Assembly (NCBI RefSeq): GCF_026413145.1
Contig: NZ_JAOVYZ010000001.1
Coordinates: forward strand, 1-64,000
Source of the DNA: Limosilactobacillus kribbianus
GTDB lineage: Bacteria > Bacillota > Bacilli > Lactobacillales > Lactobacillaceae
Length of the DNA stretch: 64,000 bases
Direction of reading: 5' to 3'
This document shows, piece by piece, positions 16,373 to 24,445 of the stretch (positions are counted from its first letter, which is position 1; each line of letters opens with the position of its first letter). Below the pieces are notes generated by a model that saw only the letters and a program-made list of their open reading frames with translations, did not search any database and had not been told where the DNA came from. Made by a program: the position numbers and the translations under genes.

Positions 16373-17590
16373 CTAGTGTTGAGCAGAACGACGAGTTGCA
16401 ACAAAAATAATCAAGGCGATGATCAGCAGCACGATTCCGTAGATTGGGAACGGTGCGGCCAGTCCCATCCCGGCCAGCGGTTGGCCTAACAGATGATTGG
16501 TCCACTCGGCAATCGTTGGTGAGAAGAAGGAACCAAAGTTAAAGCCGATCAGGCACAAGGACGTTACCAGTGGCTGCCGGTTGGCCGGCGCCAGGTCTGG
16601 TAAGAGATTGAAAATCAACGGCGAAACCAGCTGCAGCGGGAAGCCAATCAGCAGGAGCCCAATGACCATCAGGACGAAATTATGGCCGGCAAAACCAAAC
16701 AGGAAGTTCGACAGAGCCATTAAGCCGAGGCCGAGGTAGACGGTCCCGAAGCCGAGCCGCTTTTGGATTGCCCCGTAGCAGATCCCACCCAGCGTGGCCC
16801 CGATCAGCATCAGTGACAAGAACATTGAGGAACCGGTGTAGTGGCTGTCCTTGATTGTGACCGCCAGACCAGGGAAACGGTTCTCCATTCCAACATAGTC
16901 GACAACCAGCAAAAATGCAAAGAAAACGAGCAGGTAGACAACTGGGCTGATTTTGGTGATTTCCTTGGTTTCATCCTCACCCAGCTCGTCTGCCAAGCTG
17001 TCTTCGTCAATGTCGACATCCTCAGAGGCCGTATCCTCAGGAACCCGCATTGCGAAGAAGACCAGGACGATGAAGGCCAGGGCGTAAACCAGGAAGGATG
17101 CATGCCAGCCGGCCACGCTCAGGATCAACCCAGCGATCGATAGGGTGCAGGCCTGACCGATCTGTTCGGCTGCGGCCCGCCAGCCCAGCATTTGTGCCCG
17201 CTCGGTGCCGTCATACCAGACAGAAATCAGCGAGATCGCCTGCGAGTTGTAGAGCCCGAATCCGGCTCCGAGAATCAGTCGCGAGATCAGGATCGTCAGA
17301 TAGTTGTTGACAAAGAAGGGAACCAACCCGGCGACCCCGACGATGCCCACCCCAGCCATGATAATCTTCTTGTCAGAAATGTGGAACCATTCCTGAATCA
17401 GTGGGGAGAGAACCACGAAGATCATGACGGCAAAGGATGGGGTGGTGACCAGGTATTCCGATTGCGTCTGGCTAATACCCAGTGCCGCTTTCAATTGGGG
17501 TAAGGACCCCTGAATGGCGTAGGCACTCGTCACCACGAATGAAACGGAGAGGAATGCCAGTTTGGTAATCATAGAATGTTTAGTGTTCAT
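16373..17590 (-). CDS. MFS transporter, probable sucrose/sugar permease
   Basis: A 405-residue, 12-helix major facilitator protein with an acidic cytoplasmic central loop (residues about 188-212, many Asp and Glu). Being transcribed directly ahead of sucrose phosphorylase under the same sugar-type operators argues for sucrose or a related glucoside as substrate; this is inference from context, since the sequence resembles general MFS rather than the LacY/SacP types. Fructose or hexose uptake is an alternative. The ribosome binding site is weak (GAAAGAG). Confidence 0.75.
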   Translation of the reverse strand: MNTKHSMITKLAFLSVSFVVTSAYAIQGSLPQLKAALGISQTQSEYLVTTPSFAVMIFVVLSPLIQEWFHISDKKIIMAGVGIVGVAGLVPFFVNNYLTILISRLILGAGFGLYNSQAISLISVWYDGTERAQMLGWRAAAEQIGQACTLSIAGLILSVAGWHASFLVYALAFIVLVFFAMRVPEDTASEDVDIDEDSLADELGEDETKEITKISPVVYLLVFFAFLLVVDYVGMENRFPGLAVTIKDSHYTGSSMFLSLMLIGATLGGICYGAIQKRLGFGTVYLGLGLMALSNFLFGFAGHNFVLMVIGLLLIGFPLQLVSPLIFNLLPDLAPANRQPLVTSLCLIGFNFGSFFSPTIAEWTNHLLGQPLAGMGLAAPFPIYGIVLLIIALIIFVATRRSAQH

Positions 17591-17628
17591 AATTTATCAG
17601 TTACTCTTTCTTTCCTTGAATTCTTGAT

Positions 17629-17700
17629 TGCTAAACGTTTATCATTTTTGAATCCGTGATTAATATACTATGTCCAAACTAAAATGTCAAACGTTTATCA
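17629..17700 (-). promoter_or_regulatory. Promoter of the sucrose operon with two LacI-type operators
   Basis: On the minus strand TTGACA (17685-17690) and TATATT (17662-17667) are exactly 17 bases apart. Two 16-mers of the form TGnnAAACGTTTATCA lie at 17629-17644 and 17685-17700, with palindromic cores 56 bp apart; one covers the -35, the other lies just after the predicted start of transcription. This is the classic arrangement for a LacI-family (ScrR-like) repressor. No such regulator gene is in the window. Confidence 0.75.
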
Positions 17701-17707
17701 AAACAAA

Positions 17708-17723
17708 ATGGAAACATTTCCAT
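17708..17723. promoter_or_regulatory. Additional palindrome upstream of the sucrose promoter
   Basis: ATGGAAA, ca, TTTCCAT: 7-bp arms, just upstream of the operator-promoter region. Could be a third regulator site; nothing else supports it. Confidence 0.3.
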
Positions 17724-17807
17724 TGCCAGTGTTTCAGCACTTTTTGAAAACAGCATGTAAGCTTGCCGACCGTAGGATTCAACCGACTTCGTGAAAGAGT
17801 ACATAAA

Positions 17808-17838
17808 AAAACGACCGCCGCTTGGCAGTCATTTCAAG
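17808..17838 (-). terminator. Terminator of the aldo/keto reductase gene
   Basis: On the minus strand GACTGCC pairs (one G-T) with GGCGGTC, followed by a run of seven T. Confidence 0.8.
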
Positions 17839-17842
17839 TCCC

Positions 17843-18685
17843 TTAATATTGTTTGTCATATTCGTAGGTCAGCTCCGGCTCACGTCCGGTCCGCTGATAT
17901 TTATTGAGGGCGTCGATTTGGGCCATCTCATCGTCCGTGAGCGTGAAGTCATAGATGGCGGCATTTTGCTGGATGCGGGCGGCGTGGACCGACTTCGGAA
18001 TGAAGGAGACGCCGTTTTGCAGGTGCCAGCGGAGGATGACCTGGGCTGGTGACTTGTGGTGGACATCCGCAATCCGTTTTAAGACTTCCTCACCCAGCAC
18101 GGCGCCGCGGCCAAGGGGGCTCCAGGCCTGGGTGACGATTTGCTGGTCCTGATTGAACTTCAGCAGCGGCTTTTGGGTCAGCAGGGGATGAAGCTCGATT
18201 TGGTCGACCACCGGCATTTCGCGGGCCTTGGTGGCCAGGTACTGGAGGTGGATCATTTGATAGTTGCTGACACCGATGGAGTGGGTCAGCCCGGCTTTTT
18301 TCATGTCTTCGAAGGCCCGCCAGGTTTCGAAAAAGGCCCGTTCGATCGGCCAGTGAACTAGGAGCAGGTCGACGTGGTCCATTTGCAGCTTCTTCAGCGA
18401 CTCCTTGACCGAGGCGATGGCCTGATCGTAGCCTTGATTATTCTCGGCTACCTTGGTCGTGACAAAGATCTGGTCGCGCGGAATTTCCAGCTCCTTGAAG
18501 GCGGTCCCGACCTCCTGCTCGTTGCCGTAGAGCTGGGCGGTATCGAAGAGCCGGTAGCCGGCATCATAGGCACTCTTGATCGATGCGTTCATTGTCTCCT
18601 GACCGTCGACCTTGTAAAGTCCGAAGCCTTCCTGGGGCATTCGGTTGCCATCGGCGAGATCAAGATAATTGGTTTTAATATCCAT
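17843..18685 (-). CDS. Aldo/keto reductase (2,5-diketogluconate reductase-like)
   Basis: A 280-residue NADPH-dependent reductase with the full AKR tetrad: Asp and Tyr in FDTAQLYGNE, Lys in VTTKVAEN and His in LLVHWPIE; the cofactor-binding IPKSVHAARIQQN segment sits near 245. Resembles the AKR5 group of lactic acid bacteria that reduce methylglyoxal and keto-sugars. Start set to ATG 18685, nine bases after AAAGGAA; the GTG three codons earlier overlaps that site. Monocistronic. Confidence 0.9.
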   Translation of the reverse strand: MDIKTNYLDLADGNRMPQEGFGLYKVDGQETMNASIKSAYDAGYRLFDTAQLYGNEQEVGTAFKELEIPRDQIFVTTKVAENNQGYDQAIASVKESLKKLQMDHVDLLLVHWPIERAFFETWRAFEDMKKAGLTHSIGVSNYQMIHLQYLATKAREMPVVDQIELHPLLTQKPLLKFNQDQQIVTQAWSPLGRGAVLGEEVLKRIADVHHKSPAQVILRWHLQNGVSFIPKSVHAARIQQNAAIYDFTLTDDEMAQIDALNKYQRTGREPELTYEYDKQY

Positions 18686-18719
18686 CACTGACACTTCCTT
18701 TGCGGTTATTCTACCACGG

Positions 18720-19526
18720 CTATTTCATCAGCGGCTTAGTGACCCGGGCCAGCTGTTCGATCGTTTGCTGACCAGTGACCATGCTGTCGTTGTTGTCGGT
18801 GTAGATGGCGATCGTATAATCCGTGCCATTGTCGTTCTTGACGTAGCCGATACTGTTGACGATCCAATTATCATTGCCGTAAGAGAGCCAACCGTTTTTG
18901 ATGGCGTAGTGCTTGCTGCCGGCAGAGATTCCCCAGGCCTGGTCGGATTCGACGTTGCTCATCATGCTGCGGATCAGGGCCCGGTCCTGGCTGGTGAGGA
19001 CCTTAGAACGATAGAAGATATTGTTGAGCAATTTAATCTGGTCGGCAGGGGTGGTAGTGGTGAGTCCCCAGGTTTGGCTGGCCACTGAGTTTTTCATGCC
19101 AAATTTATCGAAGGTTGCCTGCAGTCCGGCCTTGCCACCCAGGTACGTCGTAAATAATTCGGTCGTAGCGTCGTTATCGCTTTGCTCAATCATTGCCTTG
19201 GCAAGTGCCTCCTGAGTACTGGTTAGCGGTGCGTGCTGCTTGGCCAAGATTCCCGCCAGGATGCTGACCTTGACGGTGCTGGCGGTGTGGAACTTATGGT
19301 TCGGCGCATTGGTGGACTGGTAAGTTTTATGCGTCTTTGGTGAATAAACGGCGATGCTAACCCGGTCGCTGGAGGTGTAGACGACCTTATTCCAGCTGGA
19401 TTTGAGCCGGGCGTCTAGTGATGTGAAATGGTGGATGCCGATAATGGCCGCTAAAATAATGATAATTAGTAGAATTAGTCGGCCTTTTTTGCGGTGACGA
19501 CGAGTTCGCTGTGGAACACGCTGCAT
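18720..19526 (-). CDS. Membrane-anchored class A beta-lactamase-like serine hydrolase
   Basis: A 268-residue protein with a basic N-terminus, one membrane helix (about 17-34) and an extracellular beta-lactamase-fold domain. Active-site motifs are S83-T-V-K86 (SxxK), S116-D-N118 and K210-N-G212 (KTG box variant). In Gram-positive bacteria such proteins are usually uncharacterised wall-associated serine hydrolases rather than true resistance enzymes. GAGAGGGG precedes the start. It diverges from a D,D-carboxypeptidase gene 193 bp away, another penicillin-recognising fold. Confidence 0.85.
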   Translation of the reverse strand: MQRVPQRTRRHRKKGRLILLIIIILAAIIGIHHFTSLDARLKSSWNKVVYTSSDRVSIAVYSPKTHKTYQSTNAPNHKFHTASTVKVSILAGILAKQHAPLTSTQEALAKAMIEQSDNDATTELFTTYLGGKAGLQATFDKFGMKNSVASQTWGLTTTTPADQIKLLNNIFYRSKVLTSQDRALIRSMMSNVESDQAWGISAGSKHYAIKNGWLSYGNDNWIVNSIGYVKNDNGTDYTIAIYTDNNDSMVTGQQTIEQLARVTKPLMK

Positions 19527-19719
19527 GAATGATACCCCTCTCTAAATGTTGTACAGATTTATCATACTTGGGAACGGCGGAAAAATAAACCATTCTGGCT
19601 GATAATCCTGATAGTAGCAGTTGAATTTAACTTGAAAGTAAATCATTTTTCACTGATAATTCATATTTGGAGGTTTATCCTAATTAGTTGGGAAAATTAA
19701 AACGTGAAAGGACAGCGAA

Positions 19720-20976
19720 ATGCATAAATTAGGTCGGAAGTTATTTTATTGCTTTTTAGTAGTGCTCACCATCAATCTGAGCCTGGGAGGACTAGTCAAA
19801 GTGGCCAGTGCCAGCACTGACTCTTTCTACCGCATGGACGCGCGGGCAGCATACGCCATTGATGCCGATACCGGTCAGGTTCTCTACCAAAAGAATGCAA
19901 ATAAGACCTACCCGATTGCTTCTTTGACCAAGATCCTGACTTTGGCGGTGATCGAACAGGATATTCGCGATCATAAGCTGAGCTGGAATCAAAAGATCAA
20001 GATTACCCCGGCCGTTGCCAAGGTGGCCAACGACTGGCATTTCTCGAATGTCCAGTTGAATGCCGGTGAGAGCTACACGGTTCGCCAGCTGGCCGAGTCG
20101 ATGATGATCGTTTCAGCGGACGGCAGCACCGAGGCCCTGGCCTTGGCCGATGCCGGCAGTACCGCCGCTTTTAACAAGAAGATGCAGGCGATGGCACGCA
20201 AAGCCGGGGTTACCGATGCCAAGATCTATAATATGATCGGCTTGCCGAATAAAGATCTGGGTAAAAACAAATTAAAGGGCGTCGACGGGGATGCCGAGAA
20301 CAAGCTGTCGGCCAAGGATTTGGCGCTGATTTCACAATACATGATCAAGCATTATCCAGAGACACTGAAGATCACCAAGAAGAAGTTCGCCAACTTCAAG
20401 ATCACTGAAGGCCAGGAGTACCAGATGGTCAACATCAATGCGCTCCTGCCGCAAAACGGCTACGCGCCGAAAGATTGGGAGATTGATGGGCTGAAGACCG
20501 GAAACACCGACGCGGCCGGTAAGTGCATCGTGACCACCGGAACCTACATGGGCCACCGGGTTATCCTGGTGGGCCTGCACACCAAGGGCGACTGGAATAA
20601 TCAATCGAAGATGCAAAAGGAATTCTACGAGAAGCTGGCGGCCTCCTACCAGCCGGTAGAATTGCAGAATATTCAGCAGTTGTCTAAACGGGTTCAGCAT
20701 ACCCGAATTGTTCATGCCAAGAAGCACCGCACCGTTTCTTTGGCGCTGGCTAAGAAGTCGACTTGGATTTGGGTGCCGCGCAATACTACTTGGAAGCAAA
20801 CGCATCCCACGGTCGTCATTAAGCATAGCAAGCAGTCGCTCACGGGTCGGCTTGAGGCGCCCGTGAAGAAGGGCCAGCGGGTTGGGTATCTGAATCTTCA
20901 GCTGCAGGGCCTCCCCGAAATGCAAATTCCGATTAAGGCCACCCAAACGATTGCGAGTCGGGGCTTTTGGAAGTAA
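19720..20976 (+). CDS. dacA: D-alanyl-D-alanine carboxypeptidase (PBP5/DacA family)
   Basis: A 418-residue exported enzyme that trims the terminal D-Ala of peptidoglycan stem peptides. N-terminal signal sequence (residues 1 to about 32), nucleophile S68-L-T-K71 and K259-T-G261 are present. The second motif, normally SxN, reads S132-A-D134, an unusual Asn-to-Asp change. A C-terminal PBP5-type beta domain follows (about 300-400); the end lacks an obvious amphipathic anchor helix. AAAGGAC lies upstream. Monocistronic with a strong terminator. Confidence 0.88.
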   Translation: MHKLGRKLFYCFLVVLTINLSLGGLVKVASASTDSFYRMDARAAYAIDADTGQVLYQKNANKTYPIASLTKILTLAVIEQDIRDHKLSWNQKIKITPAVAKVANDWHFSNVQLNAGESYTVRQLAESMMIVSADGSTEALALADAGSTAAFNKKMQAMARKAGVTDAKIYNMIGLPNKDLGKNKLKGVDGDAENKLSAKDLALISQYMIKHYPETLKITKKKFANFKITEGQEYQMVNINALLPQNGYAPKDWEIDGLKTGNTDAAGKCIVTTGTYMGHRVILVGLHTKGDWNNQSKMQKEFYEKLAASYQPVELQNIQQLSKRVQHTRIVHAKKHRTVSLALAKKSTWIWVPRNTTWKQTHPTVVIKHSKQSLTGRLEAPVKKGQRVGYLNLQLQGLPEMQIPIKATQTIASRGFWK

Positions 20977-20984
20977 AAAGATAT

Positions 20985-21016
20985 GAAAAAATCCGCATTT
21001 ATTGCGGATTTTTTTG
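20985..21016 (+). terminator. Terminator of dacA
   Basis: AAAAAATCCGCA pairs with TGCGGATTTTTTT around a 6-base loop. Confidence 0.9.
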
Positions 21017-21031
21017 TTTGCATAAACTTTC

Positions 21032-21060
21032 TTGACTGGGACTACTGTCGCATATATATA
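21032..21060 (+). promoter_or_regulatory. Promoter of the secreted dipeptidase gene
   Basis: TTGACT (21032-21037), 17-base spacer, TATATA (21055-21060). Predicted transcription start near 21068 leaves an untranslated leader of about 140 nt. Confidence 0.6.
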
Positions 21061-21158
21061 CTATCAACGGACGCTTAACCGGATCTGTCGCGACGTTTTT
21101 GTATAGGGAATACAGAAGAAATGGGATCGTCAGCAATCTTGTTTGTTCCTGCACAAAA

Positions 21159-21194
21159 CGGGTGGTACCTTTATCAATGTAAGCGTTACCACGA
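21159..21194 (+). promoter_or_regulatory. Leader hairpin with T-box-like motif and overlapping cre box
   Basis: The leader contains GGGTGGTACC (21160-21169), the core of the T-box antiterminator sequence, and GTGGTA here can pair with TACCAC at 21187-21192. TGTAAGCGTTACCA (21178-21191) matches the CcpA consensus with one mismatch and lies between promoter and ribosome binding site, where CcpA would act as a roadblock. No terminator T run or recognisable T-box stem I was found, so the T-box reading is weak; the cre reading is better. Confidence 0.4.
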
Positions 21195-21208
21195 GGGAGG
21201 AATGAATC

Positions 21209-22678
21209 ATGGTTAACCGATTTAAATGTTTAGTAGGTTTAGCAACGTTCGGGATGGTAATGGGGACCGTCAGTTCTGCGAGTGCTTGTACGACCGTGCT
21301 GGTTGGTAAAAAGGCCAGCGCCGACGGGTCGACGATGATCGCACGGAACGAAGACGTTGATACGGCTTGGGCCAAGCACTATGTTTATCACGCAGCCAAC
21401 AGCAATGGCCCGACCGAGTATGTTTCAAAGGACAATCAATTCACGGTCTCACTGCCGGCCAACCAGCAGCGCTACACGAGCACGCCGGACTGGCAGCAGG
21501 TCGACGGCCAGGATCAGTTTGGTGAGGACGGGATCAACGGCAGCAACGTCGCCATGAGTGCGACCGAATCCGGCACCACCAACAAGAAAGCCCAGAAGGC
21601 GGATCCGTTCGTCAAGCACGGCCTGGAGGAGCAGTCAATGCTCGACGTGGTCTTGCCGTATGCCACCTCTGCTAAGGACGGGGTCAAGCGTCTCGGCCAC
21701 ATCATTGAGACCAAGGGCTCAGCTGAAAACAACGGGGTGATCTTCAGCGATAAGAATTCGATCTGGTACATGGAGATCGTCTCTGGTCACCACTGGGCCG
21801 CAGTGCGGGTACCAAACAACAAGTACGCGGTTATTCCGAACCAGACCATGATCGGCAATGTTAATACCAAGAAAAGCAATTACATGTCCTCAAAGAACCT
21901 GGTTTCCTTCGTCAAGAAGCACAATTTGAAGGGCTACGTCAATGGTCATCAGATCAATCTGGCGGAAGCATTTGGTACCAACGGTAAGGAAGATGCCGTC
22001 TACAACCGGCCACGGGTTTGGGATGGTCAACGGATCCTGACGCCAAGCAAGAAGCAGTCGATCACCAAGAAACACTTCACGATGTTCATGACGCCGGACC
22101 ACAAGATCACGGTTACCAAGGTTCAAAAGGTTCTGGGCTCGCATTTCAACAACACCAAGTATGATAACAATGGCAAGTGGGTCGGCGGCTACCGGCCGAT
22201 CAACGTTCCAACCAATGTTGAATCACACATCCTGCAGATTCGGTCCAACGTTCCAGACGAGATTGCCGGTGTCCAATGGTTAGCGATGGCTTCACCAGCC
22301 ACCAGTGTTTACGTGCCGTTCTACACGAACATCACCAACACGCCAACCAACTACCAGAAAGGGACCAATAAGCCGGACAACACCTCTGCTTACTGGACCT
22401 ACAAGATGACCCGGATTCTGGCCGATCCATACAAGAACAAGCTGGTCAACAAAGACGTTGTGCCGGTTAAGAATCACGTTCAAAAGCATCTGGATCAACA
22501 ATTGGCAACCAATGATAAGCAGGCTGAACAACTGCCAAGCGATCAGGTTGCGGACTTCTTGACCCAGTGCAACCAGCAGAATGCTGACTACGCCCAAAAC
22601 AAGTTTAAGAAGCTCAACCAGAAGCTGACGGTTGACGCTTCGAAGCAAACGAAGATTGTTCAGGACAAGAATCTGTAA
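21209..22678 (+). CDS. pepD: Secreted C69 family dipeptidase
   Basis: A 489-residue Ntn-hydrolase peptidase. The family nucleophile is an N-terminal cysteine (CTTVLVGKKAS...DGST). Here it is residue 27, directly behind a signal sequence with a cleavable SASA site, so removal of the signal peptide would itself expose the catalytic Cys. Other family marks: ARNED, EGINGSNVAMSATES-like segment and the C-terminal tail rich in Lys/Gln (about 430-489). Cleaves dipeptides, and related secreted members also have amidase or peptidoglycan-related activity. Start after GGGAGG. Confidence 0.88.
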   Translation: MVNRFKCLVGLATFGMVMGTVSSASACTTVLVGKKASADGSTMIARNEDVDTAWAKHYVYHAANSNGPTEYVSKDNQFTVSLPANQQRYTSTPDWQQVDGQDQFGEDGINGSNVAMSATESGTTNKKAQKADPFVKHGLEEQSMLDVVLPYATSAKDGVKRLGHIIETKGSAENNGVIFSDKNSIWYMEIVSGHHWAAVRVPNNKYAVIPNQTMIGNVNTKKSNYMSSKNLVSFVKKHNLKGYVNGHQINLAEAFGTNGKEDAVYNRPRVWDGQRILTPSKKQSITKKHFTMFMTPDHKITVTKVQKVLGSHFNNTKYDNNGKWVGGYRPINVPTNVESHILQIRSNVPDEIAGVQWLAMASPATSVYVPFYTNITNTPTNYQKGTNKPDNTSAYWTYKMTRILADPYKNKLVNKDVVPVKNHVQKHLDQQLATNDKQAEQLPSDQVADFLTQCNQQNADYAQNKFKKLNQKLTVDASKQTKIVQDKNL

Positions 22679-22703
22679 ACCAATAGCACCATTGAAACCA
22701 ATC

Positions 22704-22748
22704 AAAAACAACCGCCATTCGCAAGTTTTGCCAATGACGGTTGTTTTA
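22704..22748. terminator. Bidirectional terminator
   Basis: AAAACAACCG with an inner CATT pairs with AATG plus CGGTTGTTTT; lies between converging dipeptidase and galM genes. Confidence 0.8.
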
Positions 22749-22764
22749 GTCAGTTGTTAAATTT

Positions 22765-23802
22765 TTAGTATTCAACGTGCCACTTGATCGTGTAGTTCTT
22801 TTCTTCGTTGGCCTTCAGGGTGATGTCACCAAATTCTGGGTGGTGAGGTGCGTCCGAAAGGGTCTGAGCTTCCATGGCGATCCCAAGGTGCGGGTGAACC
22901 TCACCGTGGTTGTAAACAGCGGAGTCGTCGGAGTTCATGGTGTACATGATCAAAGCATTTCGGTCGGAGTACAATTCCATCTTCCGGCCGCTCTGCTTGT
23001 CTTCCAGGGTGGCAACCGGTTCAGTCAGGCTTGGTTCAACAACCCAAATGTCGTCGAAACCGTTCTCCTTCGTGGAAGCCATCTGCTTAAGGGCGTCCCC
23101 CAGCAGGGTTGGCTTGGAGAAATCGAATGGCGTGCCGGCGTTTTCGATCATTTCGCCGGTTGGGATCTTCCCGTCGTCAACTGCCAGATGGTGCTTGGAG
23201 TTCACTTGCAGGGTCAGACCATCGACGGTCTTGGCACTGGCATCGGACAGGTTCCAGTAGGTGTGGTTGGTTGGGTTGAAGAGCGTGTCGCCGTCGCTGG
23301 TAGCGCCAAACTTCAAGGAGAGGTTGTCGTCGTTGTCCAGCGTGTAGGTGGCGGTGACGTGGATGGTTGCTGGGAAGGTGTCATCCTGTTCGCTCAGGGT
23401 CAGGCTCAGCGTGATGCTGGCGCTGTCGGCAGTGGTAGCCGTCTTGTCAACGTGCCAAATGTGGTTATAGAAGCCATTCGTTCCACCGTGCAGGGTGTTC
23501 TTGCCTTCATTTTGTTCCAGCTTGTAATCGTGGCCGTTGATCTGGACCTCACCATCGGCAATTCGTCCGGCAACCCGCCCGATCAGTCGGTTGGTGCAGA
23601 AACCGTTGTTGGTGAATTCATCCAGGTTTTCTGAGGTCAGGACCATGTCGGCCTTGCCGCCGTCCTTGGTTGGGACCTTGAGGGATTGGAGCAGACCGGC
23701 AAAGTCAAGCACGCTGGCCTGAACACCGTTGTCATTGGTTAAGACATACTTGGTAACGGGATCACCCTTAAAACTGCCGAATGGCACTTTTGTAATATCC
23801 AT
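22765..23802 (-). CDS. galM: Aldose 1-epimerase (galactose mutarotase)
   Basis: A 345-residue cytoplasmic mutarotase interconverting alpha and beta anomers of galactose and other aldoses, feeding the Leloir pathway. Substrate-binding NRLIGRVAGRI, LHGGTNGF and the catalytic His in NPTNHTYWNLS are present, with the C-terminal general-base Glu in GIAMEAQTL. AAGGAGG precedes the ATG. It stands alone; an AAGCGCTT-centred cre-like site sits just upstream. Confidence 0.92.
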   Translation of the reverse strand: MDITKVPFGSFKGDPVTKYVLTNDNGVQASVLDFAGLLQSLKVPTKDGGKADMVLTSENLDEFTNNGFCTNRLIGRVAGRIADGEVQINGHDYKLEQNEGKNTLHGGTNGFYNHIWHVDKTATTADSASITLSLTLSEQDDTFPATIHVTATYTLDNDDNLSLKFGATSDGDTLFNPTNHTYWNLSDASAKTVDGLTLQVNSKHHLAVDDGKIPTGEMIENAGTPFDFSKPTLLGDALKQMASTKENGFDDIWVVEPSLTEPVATLEDKQSGRKMELYSDRNALIMYTMNSDDSAVYNHGEVHPHLGIAMEAQTLSDAPHHPEFGDITLKANEEKNYTIKWHVEY

Positions 23803-23823
23803 AATGAAAAAAACCTCCTTGAA

Positions 23824-23837
23824 AGTAAGCGCTTTAC
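23824..23837 (-). promoter_or_regulatory. cre-like site upstream of galM
   Basis: An AAGCGCTT core with TAC flank lies about 25 bp before the start codon; it matches the CcpA consensus only in its central part. Confidence 0.35.
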
Positions 23838-23969
23838 GCTATACTTTATATTCTACCACACTTTTTTTACTATTGTGCAAACGGTTGCAGTGGGAGAGAA
23901 GGCTTTGACAGGCCTGAGCTAGCCATTTAAAATTAAAGCAATTAGATCAAGAAAAGCGGGGCATTCAGG

Positions 23970-24134
23970 ATGAAAACGACACGGTGGGAAAACTTTAAAC
24001 GTGCCTTCAAGCGCAATTTCATAGACTTTTTGCTCATCTTTGCGGCCGAGGATCAGTTTATCCACAAACACCGTCGCAAGAGCAGCCAGATTAATGAACA
24101 GGCACGCTACGGTTCGACTAAGAAGGAAAAATAG
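23970..24134 (+). CDS. Small basic protein (54 aa), unknown
   Basis: ATG 23970 opens a 54-codon frame ending in TAG at 24132. The product is strongly basic with a short hydrophobic patch (FIDFLLIFAAEDQF, about 18-31) and a Lys/Arg-rich tail; it is too polar for a clear membrane helix. A GGGG site lies eight bases upstream. It ends 42 bp before the next small gene on the same strand. No family recognised. Confidence 0.5.
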   Translation: MKTTRWENFKRAFKRNFIDFLLIFAAEDQFIHKHRRKSSQINEQARYGSTKKEK

Positions 24135-24176
24135 CTTATCATTATCAAGATAAATAATTTTGGGGGATGAATGAAC

Positions 24177-24386
24177 GTGGCAGAAAAGAAAAGCGACGAC
24201 CAAATTCAGAAAGTATTGATGGACACTAAGGAAACGCTGGCTGAGGCTGAAAAAGAACTAATTCGGGCGAAGAAAAATAAAGAGATTACCGAAGACGATC
24301 AGCTGATGAAGATCATCACCACTAATTACGAGGTAGCCAAGAATAACTTGGCGACGGTCAAGCAATTGGCCAAGGCTGACAAATAA
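24177..24386 (+). CDS. Small charged helical protein (69 aa), unknown
   Basis: Read from GTG 24177, which is nine bases after GGGGGA; an ATG two codons earlier is too close to that site. The product is almost entirely Lys/Glu/Asp/Leu/Ala with heptad spacing (KETLAEAEKELIRAKKNKEI), predicted as a coiled-coil or helical hairpin, cytoplasmic. No known domain. Closed by a very stable terminator. Confidence 0.6.
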   Translation: MAEKKSDDQIQKVLMDTKETLAEAEKELIRAKKNKEITEDDQLMKIITTNYEVAKNNLATVKQLAKADK

Positions 24387-24388
24387 AT

Positions 24389-24436
24389 GAACGGGGACTA
24401 GCGAGCCATTTTTTCGCTAGTCCCCGTTCTTATTTT
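24389..24436. terminator. Strong bidirectional terminator
   Basis: A 16-bp perfect stem (24389-24404 with 24414-24429), followed by a T-rich tail; it lies between two converging genes. Confidence 0.9.
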
Positions 24437-24445
24437 TAAGTCGAT

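Noticed and set aside
22777-23634. A 285-codon open frame opposite galM
   Set aside because: Antisense artefact; the galM frame has all active-site motifs.
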